From Catellatospora sichuanensis (GTDB lineage Bacteria; Actinomycetota; Actinomycetes; Mycobacteriales; Micromonosporaceae): a stretch of DNA of 64,000 bases. The notes under the pieces are model-generated. The model saw nothing but the letters and a program-made list of their open reading frames with translations, was not told the origin of the DNA and made no database searches. Each line of letters starts with the position of its first letter. Position 1 is the stretch's first letter. The translations under genes were made by a program, and so were the position numbers. The stretch spans positions 1-64,000 of the forward strand of contig NZ_VIQO01000014.1 in the NCBI RefSeq assembly GCF_007483665.1, read 5' to 3'. This document shows positions 28,280 through 36,936 of this stretch, one piece after another.

Positions 28280-29001
28280 TATCTACCGCGGACATGGCAA
28301 GACCCGAACGCCGCCGGACAGCCCGCGCTGCGGCGATCCCGACCAAGGCCGGGCGCACCTATGGGTTTGTCGTCGCCACGCCCGGCTTTCGGCGCGGTCT
28401 CCTCGACCAGCGCGGACACCCTGGCGATCCGGTCACCGAACCCGTTCGGATCGTCGGCGGCGAGCCCGGGCCGCCACCACGGCCCGGCCGGATCGAGGAT
28501 CCGTGCCGCGTGGTTCGTGCCCAGCAGGGTGTCGAGATGTACCAGCGAGTCCAGCACGTAGCCCTGGCCGTAGGCCAGTCCCGTCGGCAGGTGGCGCTCC
28601 AGGAACGCGACGAGGATCGCGGCGTCGCGCGGTTCGGCGAACCGGGTCAGCGCGAACGCGTAGCCCTCGCCCGCGTATGCGAGCTCGCTCGCCAGCAACA
28701 GTTCCCTGAGTGCCTCCCGGAACCGGGTGCGCCGGTCGAGGCCGATGAGCCACGCGGCGGCAATGCGTGGACGCCAGTCCACCAGCCGCAGCATCGCGGC
28801 GAGTTCGTCGTCGCCGATCCGGCGGGCGTCCGCCCAGAGCCCTCGCATCAGTTCCGCACCCTGCTCGGCAGGCAGGTTGTCCACGAAGCTCCCGCCGCCG
28901 CGCAGCTTGAGATACCGGCGATCGGCGTCACGAGGACCCATGACGTAGCGCCGGAACGGTGCGTGCGCCGCCGCCGCCGCGGCGCTCGCCTCCCTCGTCA
29001 C
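28279..29001 (-). CDS. DUF6000 family protein
   Basis: About 240 aa if GTG 29001 is used; ATG 28941 is an alternative inside the conserved region. Recognisable blocks are FRRYVM...RYLKLRGG, a helical middle (IAAAWLIGLDRRTRFREALRELLLASELAYAGEGYAFALTRF) and LDSLVHLDTLLGTNHAARIL, all characteristic of DUF6000 proteins of actinobacteria, whose function is unknown. HEAT-like helices are likely. No membrane segment. Monocistronic as far as seen. Confidence 0.6.
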   Translation of the reverse strand: MTREASAAAAAAHAPFRRYVMGPRDADRRYLKLRGGGSFVDNLPAEQGAELMRGLWADARRIGDDELAAMLRLVDWRPRIAAAWLIGLDRRTRFREALRELLLASELAYAGEGYAFALTRFAEPRDAAILVAFLERHLPTGLAYGQGYVLDSLVHLDTLLGTNHAARILDPAGPWWRPGLAADDPNGFGDRIARVSALVEETAPKAGRGDDKPIGAPGLGRDRRSAGCPAAFGSCHVRGR

Positions 29002-29140
29002 CGGTGAGCGCGCCGACGCCCGGTCGGCGCCGATCGGGAGGTCGCCGGCGTGCCCGGGATCGGTCGGGGTCACCCGCGGCCGGTGCCGGGCAGCGCCACG
29101 GCACGCGTTCGCACCGCGGCACGGGAACGGCGGATCCGTC

Positions 29141-29338
29141 TCACAGCGCGCCGCTGGAGCTCGAGCCGCCGGTGTTCGAGCCGTACGGACCGTGCGGGGG
29201 GCGGGGTTCACGGTCGCCGAAGTACACGTCGCGGGTGGGATCGAGGTGACTGCGATGCCTGCTGCGCCTCGCGCCGACGATCACCATCGCCACGATCAGG
29301 AGCACCAGCACGCCCACTGCGATCATCAGCCATTCCAT
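29141..29338 (-). CDS. small single-helix membrane protein
   Basis: 65 aa. One transmembrane helix at residues about 4-22 (LMIAVGVLVLLIVAMVIVGA), then a basic RRSRHRSH stop-transfer and a Gly/Ser/Pro tail (ends NTGGSSSSGAL). This layout is common in actinobacterial genomes with no assigned function. Confidence 0.6.
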   Translation of the reverse strand: MEWLMIAVGVLVLLIVAMVIVGARRSRHRSHLDPTRDVYFGDREPRPPHGPYGSNTGGSSSSGAL

Positions 29339-29572
29339 GGCGCGAACGGTAGATGATCAGCGCCAGCCCGCCAAGATCGGCGATCGTCAGGAAAGAAACG
29401 GCATCATCCCGATGCCGGCCTCGCCTGCCGGACCAGGCACGATCCCGGTGACGCGGGCCGCCCGCGCCGGTTCCGCACCGGTCGCGGGCAGCAGCCGTCG
29501 ACCTCGGGCCCCCCAGCCTGGACGGCCGTCACGGCCCATCCCCGGCCAAGGCCTTCGGCGTGCCCGACGACG

Positions 29573-30166
29573 TCAGGGCGCGGGCGTGGGCAGGGTCGCG
29601 GGCGGCTCGCACACGCCGACCTCGGTCATCCCGTGGATGGAGGAGATCGGCACCAGCGTGCGCGCCTTCGCGGTGATCCGGTTGGCCGGCTGACCCGGAT
29701 CGGGCAGCACGGTGACGTAGCCGTCGGGCTCCAGGGAGACCAGGCCGCAGATGATCCCGTGGTCGTAGGTGAGCTGGACCAGGTTCGCCGGAGCGGCGGC
29801 CGCGGGAGCCAGCCACCCGCCGAGCACGGCGAGCCCGACGAGGCCGAGGCCTGCGACGGCGAACCGCCGTGCGGTCGCCACGGCCCCGGCGGCGGGCCCG
29901 GCCGGCGGCGCGGCGGCCGCGGTGACGGCCAGCAGGACCGCGCGCACCAGCAGCGCGAACCCGGCGAGCAGCAGCGCCCCGGCGAGCACCTGCGCGATCC
30001 AGTGCAGGTCGGCAAGGTCTCCCGGCCCTCTGATGATGAGCGCGGCGGCGAGCAGTGCAGTCACCGCGGTCAGTCCGTTGCGCCAGACGGCGGCCTGCGC
30101 ACGCACGGCGTCGGGGGACGGCACGGGGTCGGTGTCGCCTTCGGGAGCGGGTCGGTCTTCGGTCAT
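29573..30166 (-). CDS. multi-pass membrane protein, unknown function
   Basis: 197 aa. A hydrophilic acidic N-terminus is followed by four hydrophobic segments (GLTAVTALLAAALIIRG, IAQVLAGALLLAGFALLVRAVLL, and the pair up to LAVLGGWLAPAAAA), then an extracytoplasmic C-terminal domain containing LTYDHGIICGLVSLEPDGYVTVL with two Cys. The start at ATG 30166 is preceded by GAGGTAACCGGC. No family recognised. Confidence 0.6.
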   Translation of the reverse strand: MTEDRPAPEGDTDPVPSPDAVRAQAAVWRNGLTAVTALLAAALIIRGPGDLADLHWIAQVLAGALLLAGFALLVRAVLLAVTAAAAPPAGPAAGAVATARRFAVAGLGLVGLAVLGGWLAPAAAAPANLVQLTYDHGIICGLVSLEPDGYVTVLPDPGQPANRITAKARTLVPISSIHGMTEVGVCEPPATLPTPAP

Positions 30167-30351
30167 GCCGGTTACCTCGGTTCGGTTCGGAGGGCGCGCC
30201 CTGGGCAAGGGCGCAGCGATGATCGTAGATCAATGGGCACGCTCCCATCCAGAGTGTCCAATCCTGAACGGACCCGTTTACACAGATGGAATTCGTTCTT
30301 CCGTCACCCGCGGGTACCCACGTGTTGCCGATGATCATTTCCACTGTCGCC

Positions 30352-31614
30352 ATGACTCACCACCACGGTCACGACGACGCCGGGCACCACCGCCACGGCG
30401 CCGACCACACCCACCCCGAGCTGGGCCGGCGCGCCGTGCTCGCGGGCGCCGGCGGGCTGCTGATGCTGGCCGCCGCGCCCGGCTCCGCGTACGCGAACAC
30501 CACCCCGATCGCCGCCGGTTCACCCGCCCGGATCACCCCGAAGTCCGGTGCCGCGCGCGCCTCGCAGCTGACCCAGGGCACCCTGCTGGTCCACGCGGAC
30601 CTGCACAACCACACGCTGATGTCGGACGGCGACGGCAACCCGGACCTGGCCTTCCAGTCCATGCGCGACGCCGGCCTGGACGTGGCGGCGCTGACCGACC
30701 ACGCCACGCTGTTCAGCATCAGCGGCCTGTCGAAGTCCGAGTGGGACCGCACCGGAGTGCTGGCCGGGGCGGCCGACGACCCGGGCAACTACACCGCGAT
30801 CCGCGGCTTCGAGTGGTCGCACCCGACCCTGGGCCACGTCAACGTGTGGGGCACCGCGAACTTCACCGACCTGCTGGCCTCGGGCAGCATGAGCAAGCTC
30901 TACAACTGGATCAACGGCGTGGACGGGGTGGGCAGCTTCAACCACCCGGGCCGCGAGGTCCAGCGCTTCAACAACTTCAGCCTCTCCTCGGCCGCCGTGG
31001 ACAACATGGTCGCGCTGGAGATGTTCAACCGCGGCGACGACTACCTGTTCGACGGCTGGGCCGACCACGGCAGCTCGCCGCTGACCGCGTGCCTCAACGC
31101 GGGCTGGCGCACCGGTCTCACCGGTGTGTCCGACGAGCACGGCACGAACTGGGGCTTTCCTGAGGGCAAGGGCCGCACCGGCCTGTGGGTCGCGGCGAAC
31201 ACCCGGGCCGGCGTGTTCGAGGCGATGCGGGCCCGGCGCTTCTTCGCCACCCGCGTCTCGGGCCTGCGCCTGGACGCGACCGCGAACGGCGTACAGATGG
31301 GCGGGGTGCTGCCGATCGCGAGCGGCGACGTGGCCTTCTCCGTCGACCTGGACCGCGGCCCGGACTGGGCGGGCAAGCCGCTGTGCATCCAGGTACTGCG
31401 TCCCGGCACGACCGCGCCGACGGTCGTCGACGTGATCGACATCGAGGCGGGCGGCGTCTACACCTTCACCGTGCCGATCGACGTCGCCGACGGCAACTGG
31501 GTGGTGCTCCGCGTCTCCGACCCGGCCCAGGCCAACCCGAGCCCCGGCCCGGCCGGGCACCCCTGCAACGACTGGGGTGTGGCCTACTCCAGCCCGTGGT
31601 GGCTGCAGCCGTAG
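30352..31614 (+). CDS. secreted PHP-domain (CehA/McbA-type) metallohydrolase
   Basis: 420 aa. The first 22 residues hold ten histidines (THHHGHDD, HHRHGADHTHPE), directly before a twin-arginine signal (GRRAVLAGAGGLLMLAAAPGSAYA). The mature protein starts its PHP domain with HADLHNHTLMSDGDG, then LDVAALTDHATLF and ALEMFNRGDDYL, typical of the CehA/McbA carbaryl-hydrolase-like family, which are metal-dependent phosphoesterases/hydrolases. The start is uncertain: ATG 30286 is also in frame and none of the starts has a clear ribosome-binding site. Confidence 0.75.
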   Translation: MTHHHGHDDAGHHRHGADHTHPELGRRAVLAGAGGLLMLAAAPGSAYANTTPIAAGSPARITPKSGAARASQLTQGTLLVHADLHNHTLMSDGDGNPDLAFQSMRDAGLDVAALTDHATLFSISGLSKSEWDRTGVLAGAADDPGNYTAIRGFEWSHPTLGHVNVWGTANFTDLLASGSMSKLYNWINGVDGVGSFNHPGREVQRFNNFSLSSAAVDNMVALEMFNRGDDYLFDGWADHGSSPLTACLNAGWRTGLTGVSDEHGTNWGFPEGKGRTGLWVAANTRAGVFEAMRARRFFATRVSGLRLDATANGVQMGGVLPIASGDVAFSVDLDRGPDWAGKPLCIQVLRPGTTAPTVVDVIDIEAGGVYTFTVPIDVADGNWVVLRVSDPAQANPSPGPAGHPCNDWGVAYSSPWWLQP

Positions 31615-31637
31615 CCGGCCCGCGCCTGCACGCCGGG

Positions 31638-32210
31638 TCAGATGATGCCGGCGTGCAGGTACACCTCGGCGAACTCGCCGGATGCGTACAGTGCGACGTC
31701 CACGTCGACGAGCACCTCCCCGGACAGGGGCTGGTGGTGGATCGAGCGGTACCGCCGGTCGCGATCCTGAGGCCAGCCGAAGCCCGCGGTCGTCTTCGCG
31801 TCGAACGGCAGGCCGGCCGACTCTCTGCGCTCACCGGTCAGGAACATGCCGTTGAGCACGAGGAACTGGTTCATGCAATGCCGGTCGCCGGTGAAGTGCA
31901 GGTAGAACGAGTCCGCCTCCCACTGGGCATACCGGTAGTAGCGCACGCTGCCCGCGGCGCAGTCGGGCAGCCCCAGGTGGTAGCGGTGTAGCGTGCCCGG
32001 GAGGTCCTGGCTCTGGCTGCCGGGATAGGCGCGCCGGTCCTGCGGCGTGTGGTCGCGCGACAGCGCGTACCAGAGCACCAGCAGGACGATCACGAACAAC
32101 GCCAGGACGGAGGACGACCAACGGCGTCGTCCGCTCGGCCGCCTGTGGCGTGCACGGTCGCCGCCGGCCTGCGCCGCCTGCTCAGCGGACTCCACGTCGA
32201 GCACGTCCAT
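31638..32210 (-). CDS. membrane-anchored hypothetical protein
   Basis: 190 aa. A cytoplasmic basic N-terminus (HRRPSGRRR) precedes a single transmembrane helix (SSVLALFVIVLLVLWYAL, residues about 33-50) and a roughly 135-residue outside domain with Cys at CAAGS and HCMNQF and strands such as YYRYAQWEADSFYLHFTGD. No family recognised. A GGGGGG run serves as ribosome-binding site before the ATG. It is divergent from the next membrane protein. Confidence 0.6.
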   Translation of the reverse strand: MDVLDVESAEQAAQAGGDRARHRRPSGRRRWSSSVLALFVIVLLVLWYALSRDHTPQDRRAYPGSQSQDLPGTLHRYHLGLPDCAAGSVRYYRYAQWEADSFYLHFTGDRHCMNQFLVLNGMFLTGERRESAGLPFDAKTTAGFGWPQDRDRRYRSIHHQPLSGEVLVDVDVALYASGEFAEVYLHAGII

Positions 32211-32390
32211 CGGCCCCCCCAAACCCGATCTTGCTGGGCTGACCTTATCGTGCGGCCACCGCCGCAGCCGCGACTTGACTCGTGCCATGCCGGAGGCGAC
32301 CACCCGCCGCGCGCCGGCCCCGTCCGGAGGGCAGCAGCGCCGACGGGCACGTGCCACACTGGGCCACCATCTCGCGATCATGGAGTGCGC

Positions 32391-33365
32391 GTGTCCACGA
32401 CCGACCCCTACCACAATCCCGGCGCCGTCCCGAGCGGCGGCTTCCTGCCCCCGGACGACGCCTTCCCCCAGGAGCTGCCCACCGGGCCCGAGGTCCTGGT
32501 CAACATCCCCGGCGAGGGCCTGACCGGGTGGGCGCGCAAGACGGTGGGGGTGCTCCGGCGCGGCTGGCAGCAGCAGCTCGCCCTGTTCGCGATCACACAC
32601 GCCGTGCCGAGCTTCTTCCTGTACACACTCGCGGTCGTCGGTCTGCTCGCCCTGTGGCGCAGCGATGCCGCGCAGGCCGCGCTCATCGACGACGGGGTGG
32701 CCGAGGCGATGGGCACGCTGGTCGTGCTGGTGGTCGCCGGCATGCTGTTGGTGGCGCTGCCGTTCCGGCTGCTGGGGTACGCCGCGGCGACCTGGTCGGC
32801 GGTGCGTCGGGCGGCCGGGCTGCCCGCGCCGATCGGGCGCGCCCTGCGGTACGGCCTGCGCCGCCTGCCCGCCCTGCTCGCCTGGAGCCTGGTCGCCTAC
32901 CTGCTGGCCGCCGCGGTCGTCGTCGGAGTGTTCCTCTGCTTCGCCGGCGCCTTCTCCTTCGCCGGATTCGGGCCCACCGTGATCGCGCTCGGCTACCTGA
33001 TGATGATCGTGGGAATGGTCGGCCCGGCCGTCCTGTTCGAACGCCGCAAGCCCCTGCAGCGCGCATTCGACACGGTCAACAACGCCTTCTGGGCGAACGC
33101 CGTACGGCTCGCGGTGCCCGGGGTGGTCCTGTTCCTGGCCTACCGCTACAACCAGGTGATCGACGGCGCGGGTGCGATGATCGGGTTCGGCGGCACACTC
33201 GACGCGCAGGTCGGTTTCGCCGTCGCCGCGGTGACGGCGTCGGCCGCCTTCGAAGTGCCGGTCGCGCTGCTGCTGTTCCCCACCGTACTGGTGACCTACC
33301 TCGAACAACGCGCGGTCGCAGCCCCGAACCTGCGCACCCCGCACCTGCTGGCCGAGCTGGACTGA
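32391..33365 (+). CDS. multi-pass membrane protein, unknown function
   Basis: 324 aa, GTG start. Six hydrophobic segments (for example LFAITHAVPSFFLYTLAVVGLLALW, GTLVVLVVAGMLLVALPFRLLGY, SLVAYLLAAAVVVGVFLCFAGAF) and the motif ERRKPLQRAFDTVNNAFW resemble the DUF7544/GlpM-like integral membrane proteins that flank Gram-positive transport genes. The C-terminal YLEQRAVAAPNLRTPHLLAEL is cytoplasmic. No neighbour suggests a role. Confidence 0.6.
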   Translation: MSTTDPYHNPGAVPSGGFLPPDDAFPQELPTGPEVLVNIPGEGLTGWARKTVGVLRRGWQQQLALFAITHAVPSFFLYTLAVVGLLALWRSDAAQAALIDDGVAEAMGTLVVLVVAGMLLVALPFRLLGYAAATWSAVRRAAGLPAPIGRALRYGLRRLPALLAWSLVAYLLAAAVVVGVFLCFAGAFSFAGFGPTVIALGYLMMIVGMVGPAVLFERRKPLQRAFDTVNNAFWANAVRLAVPGVVLFLAYRYNQVIDGAGAMIGFGGTLDAQVGFAVAAVTASAAFEVPVALLLFPTVLVTYLEQRAVAAPNLRTPHLLAELD

Positions 33366-33414
33366 CGGGCCGGCCTACCAGGCGGTGCGGACGCACCACG
33401 ACGACGCGCCGGCA

Positions 33415-33756
33415 TCAGCGCTGCAGGCGATGCCGAGACAGCACGACGGCGAGCCAGGCCGCGCGCACCTGGCGGAACGCCTCGACCTGAGCGGACCCGC
33501 CCGGATACGCGCCCGCGGCGCGCAGCCTGCCCGCGGCCAGTTGCAGGTCGCGCACCGCGGCGAGGTAGGAGCGGCCCGCCCGCGAGTGCGAGACCGCCGG
33601 CTGCCGGGCTCGCAGCCAGGTCACGCGCACGTACGTCCTGCCCTCGGTCCTCATCACGAGCCTGATCGACACGCCCTCACGCTCCCGCACGATCATGTAA
33701 CGAGTGAACGTGTCAAAACCGCACATTTGCCGCAGGAACCCGACTCTCCCGGTCAT
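33415..33756 (-). CDS. hypothetical protein
   Basis: 113 aa starting 4 bp after the monooxygenase stop on the same strand, so possibly co-transcribed with it. It is basic, with a coiled helix-like C-terminal half (SYLAAVRDLQLAAGRLRAAG, QVEAFRQVRAAWLAVVL). No domain recognised; it may be a small regulator or a spurious frame. Confidence 0.4.
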   Translation of the reverse strand: MTGRVGFLRQMCGFDTFTRYMIVREREGVSIRLVMRTEGRTYVRVTWLRARQPAVSHSRAGRSYLAAVRDLQLAAGRLRAAGAYPGGSAQVEAFRQVRAAWLAVVLSRHRLQR

Positions 33757-33760
33757 GGGA

Positions 33761-35053
33761 TCAGCCGCCGATCGACGCAGCCATCCGACGCCGCAACGCG
33801 GGCACGGCGGCGACCGCCCGCAGCACGCCCCGGAACGCGGCCCGGCCCATTCGCGAGGCCGATCCCGCCTGGCGGGTATTGCGGGCCGACTCGCGCACCG
33901 CGGCGAAACCGTAGTCGAGCATCTGCCGTTCGTAGTCCGCCAGCGCCGGGACCAACTGCTGCTCGCCCCGGCTGACCGCGGTGAGCTGCCTGCGCAACAG
34001 GTCGGCGTCGCGCAGCGCGGTGTTCGCGCCGACCCCGGCCATCGGCGTCATGCTGTGGATCGCGTCGCCGAGCAGGGTCACCACGCCGGTCGGCCACGGG
34101 CCGACGGGCACCGCGCTGCGCATGCGCACCACGTTGACGGTCGACGGGTCGCTGCCCTCGATCAGCTGCCGCAGGGCCGGGGACCAGCCGCGGGTGCGTT
34201 CGAGCACCAGCGCGGTGAGCTGCTGCCCGGCCAGGGCGTCGACGTCGGCGGGGAAACGGGCGGTGGCGTCGGCGTACGCCCAGAAGGTGTAGTCGGCGGT
34301 GTTGTCGAGCAGGAAGCCCGCGGGCATCGCCGGGTCGGCGGCCACGGCGCGCCGATCGTGCTTCCACACCGCGGTGAACAGGAAGCCCTCACCCGCCGGG
34401 ATGACGATGTTGGTGTCGTCGGTGAGCGCGGCGGGCAGCGATGCGGCAAGAGGACCGTCCAGCCGGTGCTTGCCCGCGATCCCGGTCACGCCGGTGTCGA
34501 CCCGACCGGCGGCGTGCGGCAGCAACTGGGCACGGACCCGCGAGTTCGCGCCGTCCGCCCCGATGAGAACGTCAGCGGCCGCAGTGGTCCCGTCGGCGAA
34601 GCATGCCATGACGCGACCGTCCGGCAGCAGCTCGTAGCGCTCGAAGTCCTGACCCAGGCGTACCACGTCGTCCATGCCCGAAAGGAGCACCTCGCGCAGG
34701 CTTAGTCGGCTGACGCCGTAGTGCCGCGCGGCCGGCTCGGCGGAGTCGGCGATCTCTTCGCCGCGCAGTCGCAGCAGATCTGCCAGCTGTTCCGTGGCGA
34801 AGCCCAGACCGCCGCCGGCGTCCGACACAGTGCCGAGGAACGCCTGCCAGGCGGCCGGATCCAGGCAGTCGTGCAGTGCCCGGCTGCCGTGCGGGTTGAT
34901 GTGGATGCGGTATCCCTGCAGCCAGTCGGTGCGGGCGGTGGTGCGCTCGTGGACGGTGACGTCGACGCCGGCCCGGCGCAGCCCGTGCGCGAGGCACAGG
35001 CCGCCGATACCACCACCGATGATCATGACGGAGAGCTGTCGCGGAGAGGTCAT
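33761..35053 (-). CDS. FAD-dependent monooxygenase
   Basis: 430 aa. N-terminal Rossmann motif IIGGGIGGLCLAHGLRRAGVDVTV, the middle DG motif (LIGADGANSRVRAQL) and the GD motif (LLGDAIHSMTPMAGVGANTALRDADLL) define a PHBH-class flavoprotein hydroxylase. It would hydroxylate an aromatic or related compound with NAD(P)H and O2; family members often inactivate antibiotics or tailor natural products. It is divergent from a TetR gene with an A/T-rich operator-like gap, indicating substrate-inducible control. Confidence 0.9.
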   Translation of the reverse strand: MTSPRQLSVMIIGGGIGGLCLAHGLRRAGVDVTVHERTTARTDWLQGYRIHINPHGSRALHDCLDPAAWQAFLGTVSDAGGGLGFATEQLADLLRLRGEEIADSAEPAARHYGVSRLSLREVLLSGMDDVVRLGQDFERYELLPDGRVMACFADGTTAAADVLIGADGANSRVRAQLLPHAAGRVDTGVTGIAGKHRLDGPLAASLPAALTDDTNIVIPAGEGFLFTAVWKHDRRAVAADPAMPAGFLLDNTADYTFWAYADATARFPADVDALAGQQLTALVLERTRGWSPALRQLIEGSDPSTVNVVRMRSAVPVGPWPTGVVTLLGDAIHSMTPMAGVGANTALRDADLLRRQLTAVSRGEQQLVPALADYERQMLDYGFAAVRESARNTRQAGSASRMGRAAFRGVLRAVAAVPALRRRMAASIGG

Positions 35054-35083
35054 GGGGTCAGTATCATCTGGCCGCCTACTTTT

Positions 35084-35101
35084 ATCAACTATACGTTTGA
35101 T
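35084..35101. promoter_or_regulatory. candidate TetR operator
   Basis: ATCAACTATACGTTTGAT has ATCAA/TTGAT arms around an 8-bp centre. It lies in the conspicuously A/T-rich 98-bp gap between the divergent monooxygenase and TetR genes, where -10/-35 elements of both must fall. A role as the regulator's operator is inferred. Confidence 0.4.
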
Positions 35102-35151
35102 TAACTCAATGCTGCAGGTGACAGAGTTCTCCGTGGGATAGGATGCGCCGC

Positions 35152-35757
35152 ATGAGCCAGCCGCGCCGCTCGCCCCGCGCCGACGAGCGCAAACGCGACC
35201 CCGAGCGCACCCGGGAGCGCATCCTCGACGCCGCGCTGATCGAGTTCGGCGAGCACGGCTACGCCGGGGCGCGGATCAGCGCCATCGCCGCCCGCGCCGG
35301 AGTCAACCAGCAGCTGATCTCCTACTACTTCGACGGCAAGGAAGGGCTGTTCCGGGCGCTGACCGCGCGCTGGCAGGCGATGAGCGGCGGGTACACCCGG
35401 CCCGAGGCCTCGATCGGCGACGTGGTGGCCGGGTTCCTGCACGTCGGAGCGGAGCACAGGGCGTGGACACGGCTGCTGGCCTGGCAGGGGCTGACCGGTG
35501 GCGGCGAGGGCGACCCGGCGGACGACACCTACTTCACCGCGATGGTCGACGACGTCCGCCGCAGGCAGGCCGCCGGTGAGCTCGCCGCCGACCTCGATCC
35601 GGCGTATGTGCTGCTCACCTTGTTCGCCGCCGCGATGGCGCCGACCCTGCTGCCGCAGATCGCGCGGCGCATCACCGGCCGTGCCCCGGACTCCCCCGAG
35701 TTCCTCGACGAATACGCCGCCCAACTGCGCCGCCTGGTCGAGCACCTGGCCCGCTGA
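35152..35757 (+). CDS. TetR-family transcriptional regulator
   Basis: 201 aa from ATG 35152 (ATG 35143 is also in frame). HTH region ILDAALIEFGEHGYAGARISAIAARAGVNQQLISYYFDGKEGLFRAL is classical TetR; the C-terminal domain (LLTLFAAAMAPTLLPQIARRITG) resembles TetR_C_17-type effector domains. It likely represses the divergent flavin monooxygenase and itself. Confidence 0.9.
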   Translation: MSQPRRSPRADERKRDPERTRERILDAALIEFGEHGYAGARISAIAARAGVNQQLISYYFDGKEGLFRALTARWQAMSGGYTRPEASIGDVVAGFLHVGAEHRAWTRLLAWQGLTGGGEGDPADDTYFTAMVDDVRRRQAAGELAADLDPAYVLLTLFAAAMAPTLLPQIARRITGRAPDSPEFLDEYAAQLRRLVEHLAR

Positions 35758-35775
35758 CGCCCTGCGGGCACACGG

Positions 35776-35813
35776 ACGACGGCCCCGGGCGCGGGTGCAC
35801 CAGGGGCCGTCGT
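35776..35813. terminator. bidirectional stem-loop between convergent genes
   Basis: Perfect 11-bp arms ACGACGGCCCC and GGGGCCGTCGT around a 16-base loop, placed 18 bp after the TetR stop and 31 bp from the stop of the convergent ABC permease. There is no T-run, as usual for GC-rich actinomycete terminators. Confidence 0.6.
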
Positions 35814-35844
35814 CGACGAGCGCGGCCTTCGGCCGCCCATGCTG

Positions 35845-36936
35845 CTAGGCGGACTCGGTCTCCAGGTCGGCGAGGCGGCGGGCCTCGCGGTCGCGCCAGG
35901 CGGCCGCCATCGAGGTGCGGCCGTTGCTGCGCAGCAGCGAACCCTCGTAGACCCGGGCCCCGGCGACCAGCACCGCCACGGTGGTCGCGGCGAGCAGCAC
36001 CAGTGACAGCACCGGCTCCCAGCCCGCCGCATCACCCTGGAACAGCCGCGCCGGCATCGCGGTCGGGGCCGAGAACGGGACGTACGACAGCACCTTCAGC
36101 ACGGCCGGGTCCCCGCTGAACATCGTCACGGCGAAGAACGGCAGCAGGACCAATATCTGCACCGGCATCGAGGCGCCGCTGAGGTCCTCCTGCCGGTTGA
36201 CCAGCGCGCCCACCGCGGCCCACATCGCCGCCAGCATGACGAACCCGATGAGGAAGAACGGCAGGAACCAGCCGATCGCGGGCGCGAGCAGCGTCAGCAG
36301 CCCGCTGTCGCCGCCGGCGATCCGCATCCCGGCCAGCGCGACCACGGCGATCAGTGCGATCTGCCCGAACGCGAGCACGGTGCCGGCCAGCACCTTGCCC
36401 GCCAGCAGCACCCGCACCGGCACCGAGGCGACCAGGATCTCGACCACCCGGGTCTGCTTCTCCTCGGTGACGCTCTGCGCGATCTGCAGGCCGAACATGA
36501 GCGACACAGAGAAGAAGATCAGCCCGAAGAACATCGGCACCATGACCGCCAGCGTCTCGTCGACGGCGCTCGGGTCGAGCAGTTCGACAGCGGGCCGGGT
36601 GCTCAACGCGTTCACCAGGTCGTTGGGGGCGTCGGTCAGGGCGATGACGGTGCCGTCGCTCAGCAGGGCCGCGTCCACGTCGCCGTCGCGCACCTGGGCC
36701 CGCGCCGCGGCCTCGTCTGCGACGGTGCGCACGTCGAGACCCGCGGCGCCGAGCGCGGCCGGGGCCGTTCCGACCACCGCGACCGTGGATGCCCCGCCGC
36801 TCAGCAGCGCCGGAGCCACCGTCGCGGCGACCGCGAACAGCAGGAAGAACACGGTGCTGAACAGGAACGCCTTGTCGCGCAGCTTGACCCGGATCTCGCG
36901 GGCGGCCACGATGCGCACGGCTTCAAAGGTGTTCAC
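35845..36936 (-). CDS. ABC-2 type permease (NatB-like)
   Basis: 363 aa. TM1 is near residues 25-45, followed by a large outside domain (residues about 50-160, VAVVGTAPAALGAAGLDV... and DGDVDAALLSDGT), then five TM helices from MVPMFFGLIFFSVSLMFGLQIAQSVTEEKQTRVVEILVAS onward. The VTEEKQTRVVEIL loop is the hallmark of NatB/ABC2_membrane_3 Na+-exporter-like permeases. Its start overlaps the ATPase stop (ATGA). It probably exports a toxic compound or Na+. Confidence 0.85.
   Translation of the reverse strand: MNTFEAVRIVAAREIRVKLRDKAFLFSTVFFLLFAVAATVAPALLSGGASTVAVVGTAPAALGAAGLDVRTVADEAAARAQVRDGDVDAALLSDGTVIALTDAPNDLVNALSTRPAVELLDPSAVDETLAVMVPMFFGLIFFSVSLMFGLQIAQSVTEEKQTRVVEILVASVPVRVLLAGKVLAGTVLAFGQIALIAVVALAGMRIAGGDSGLLTLLAPAIGWFLPFFLIGFVMLAAMWAAVGALVNRQEDLSGASMPVQILVLLPFFAVTMFSGDPAVLKVLSYVPFSAPTAMPARLFQGDAAGWEPVLSLVLLAATTVAVLVAGARVYEGSLLRSNGRTSMAAAWRDREARRLADLETESA

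Noticed and set aside
31638-33344. Single 568-residue minus-strand protein
   Set aside because: Only the part after the ATG at 32210 has domain-like composition; the rest is antisense to the membrane protein at 32391-33365.
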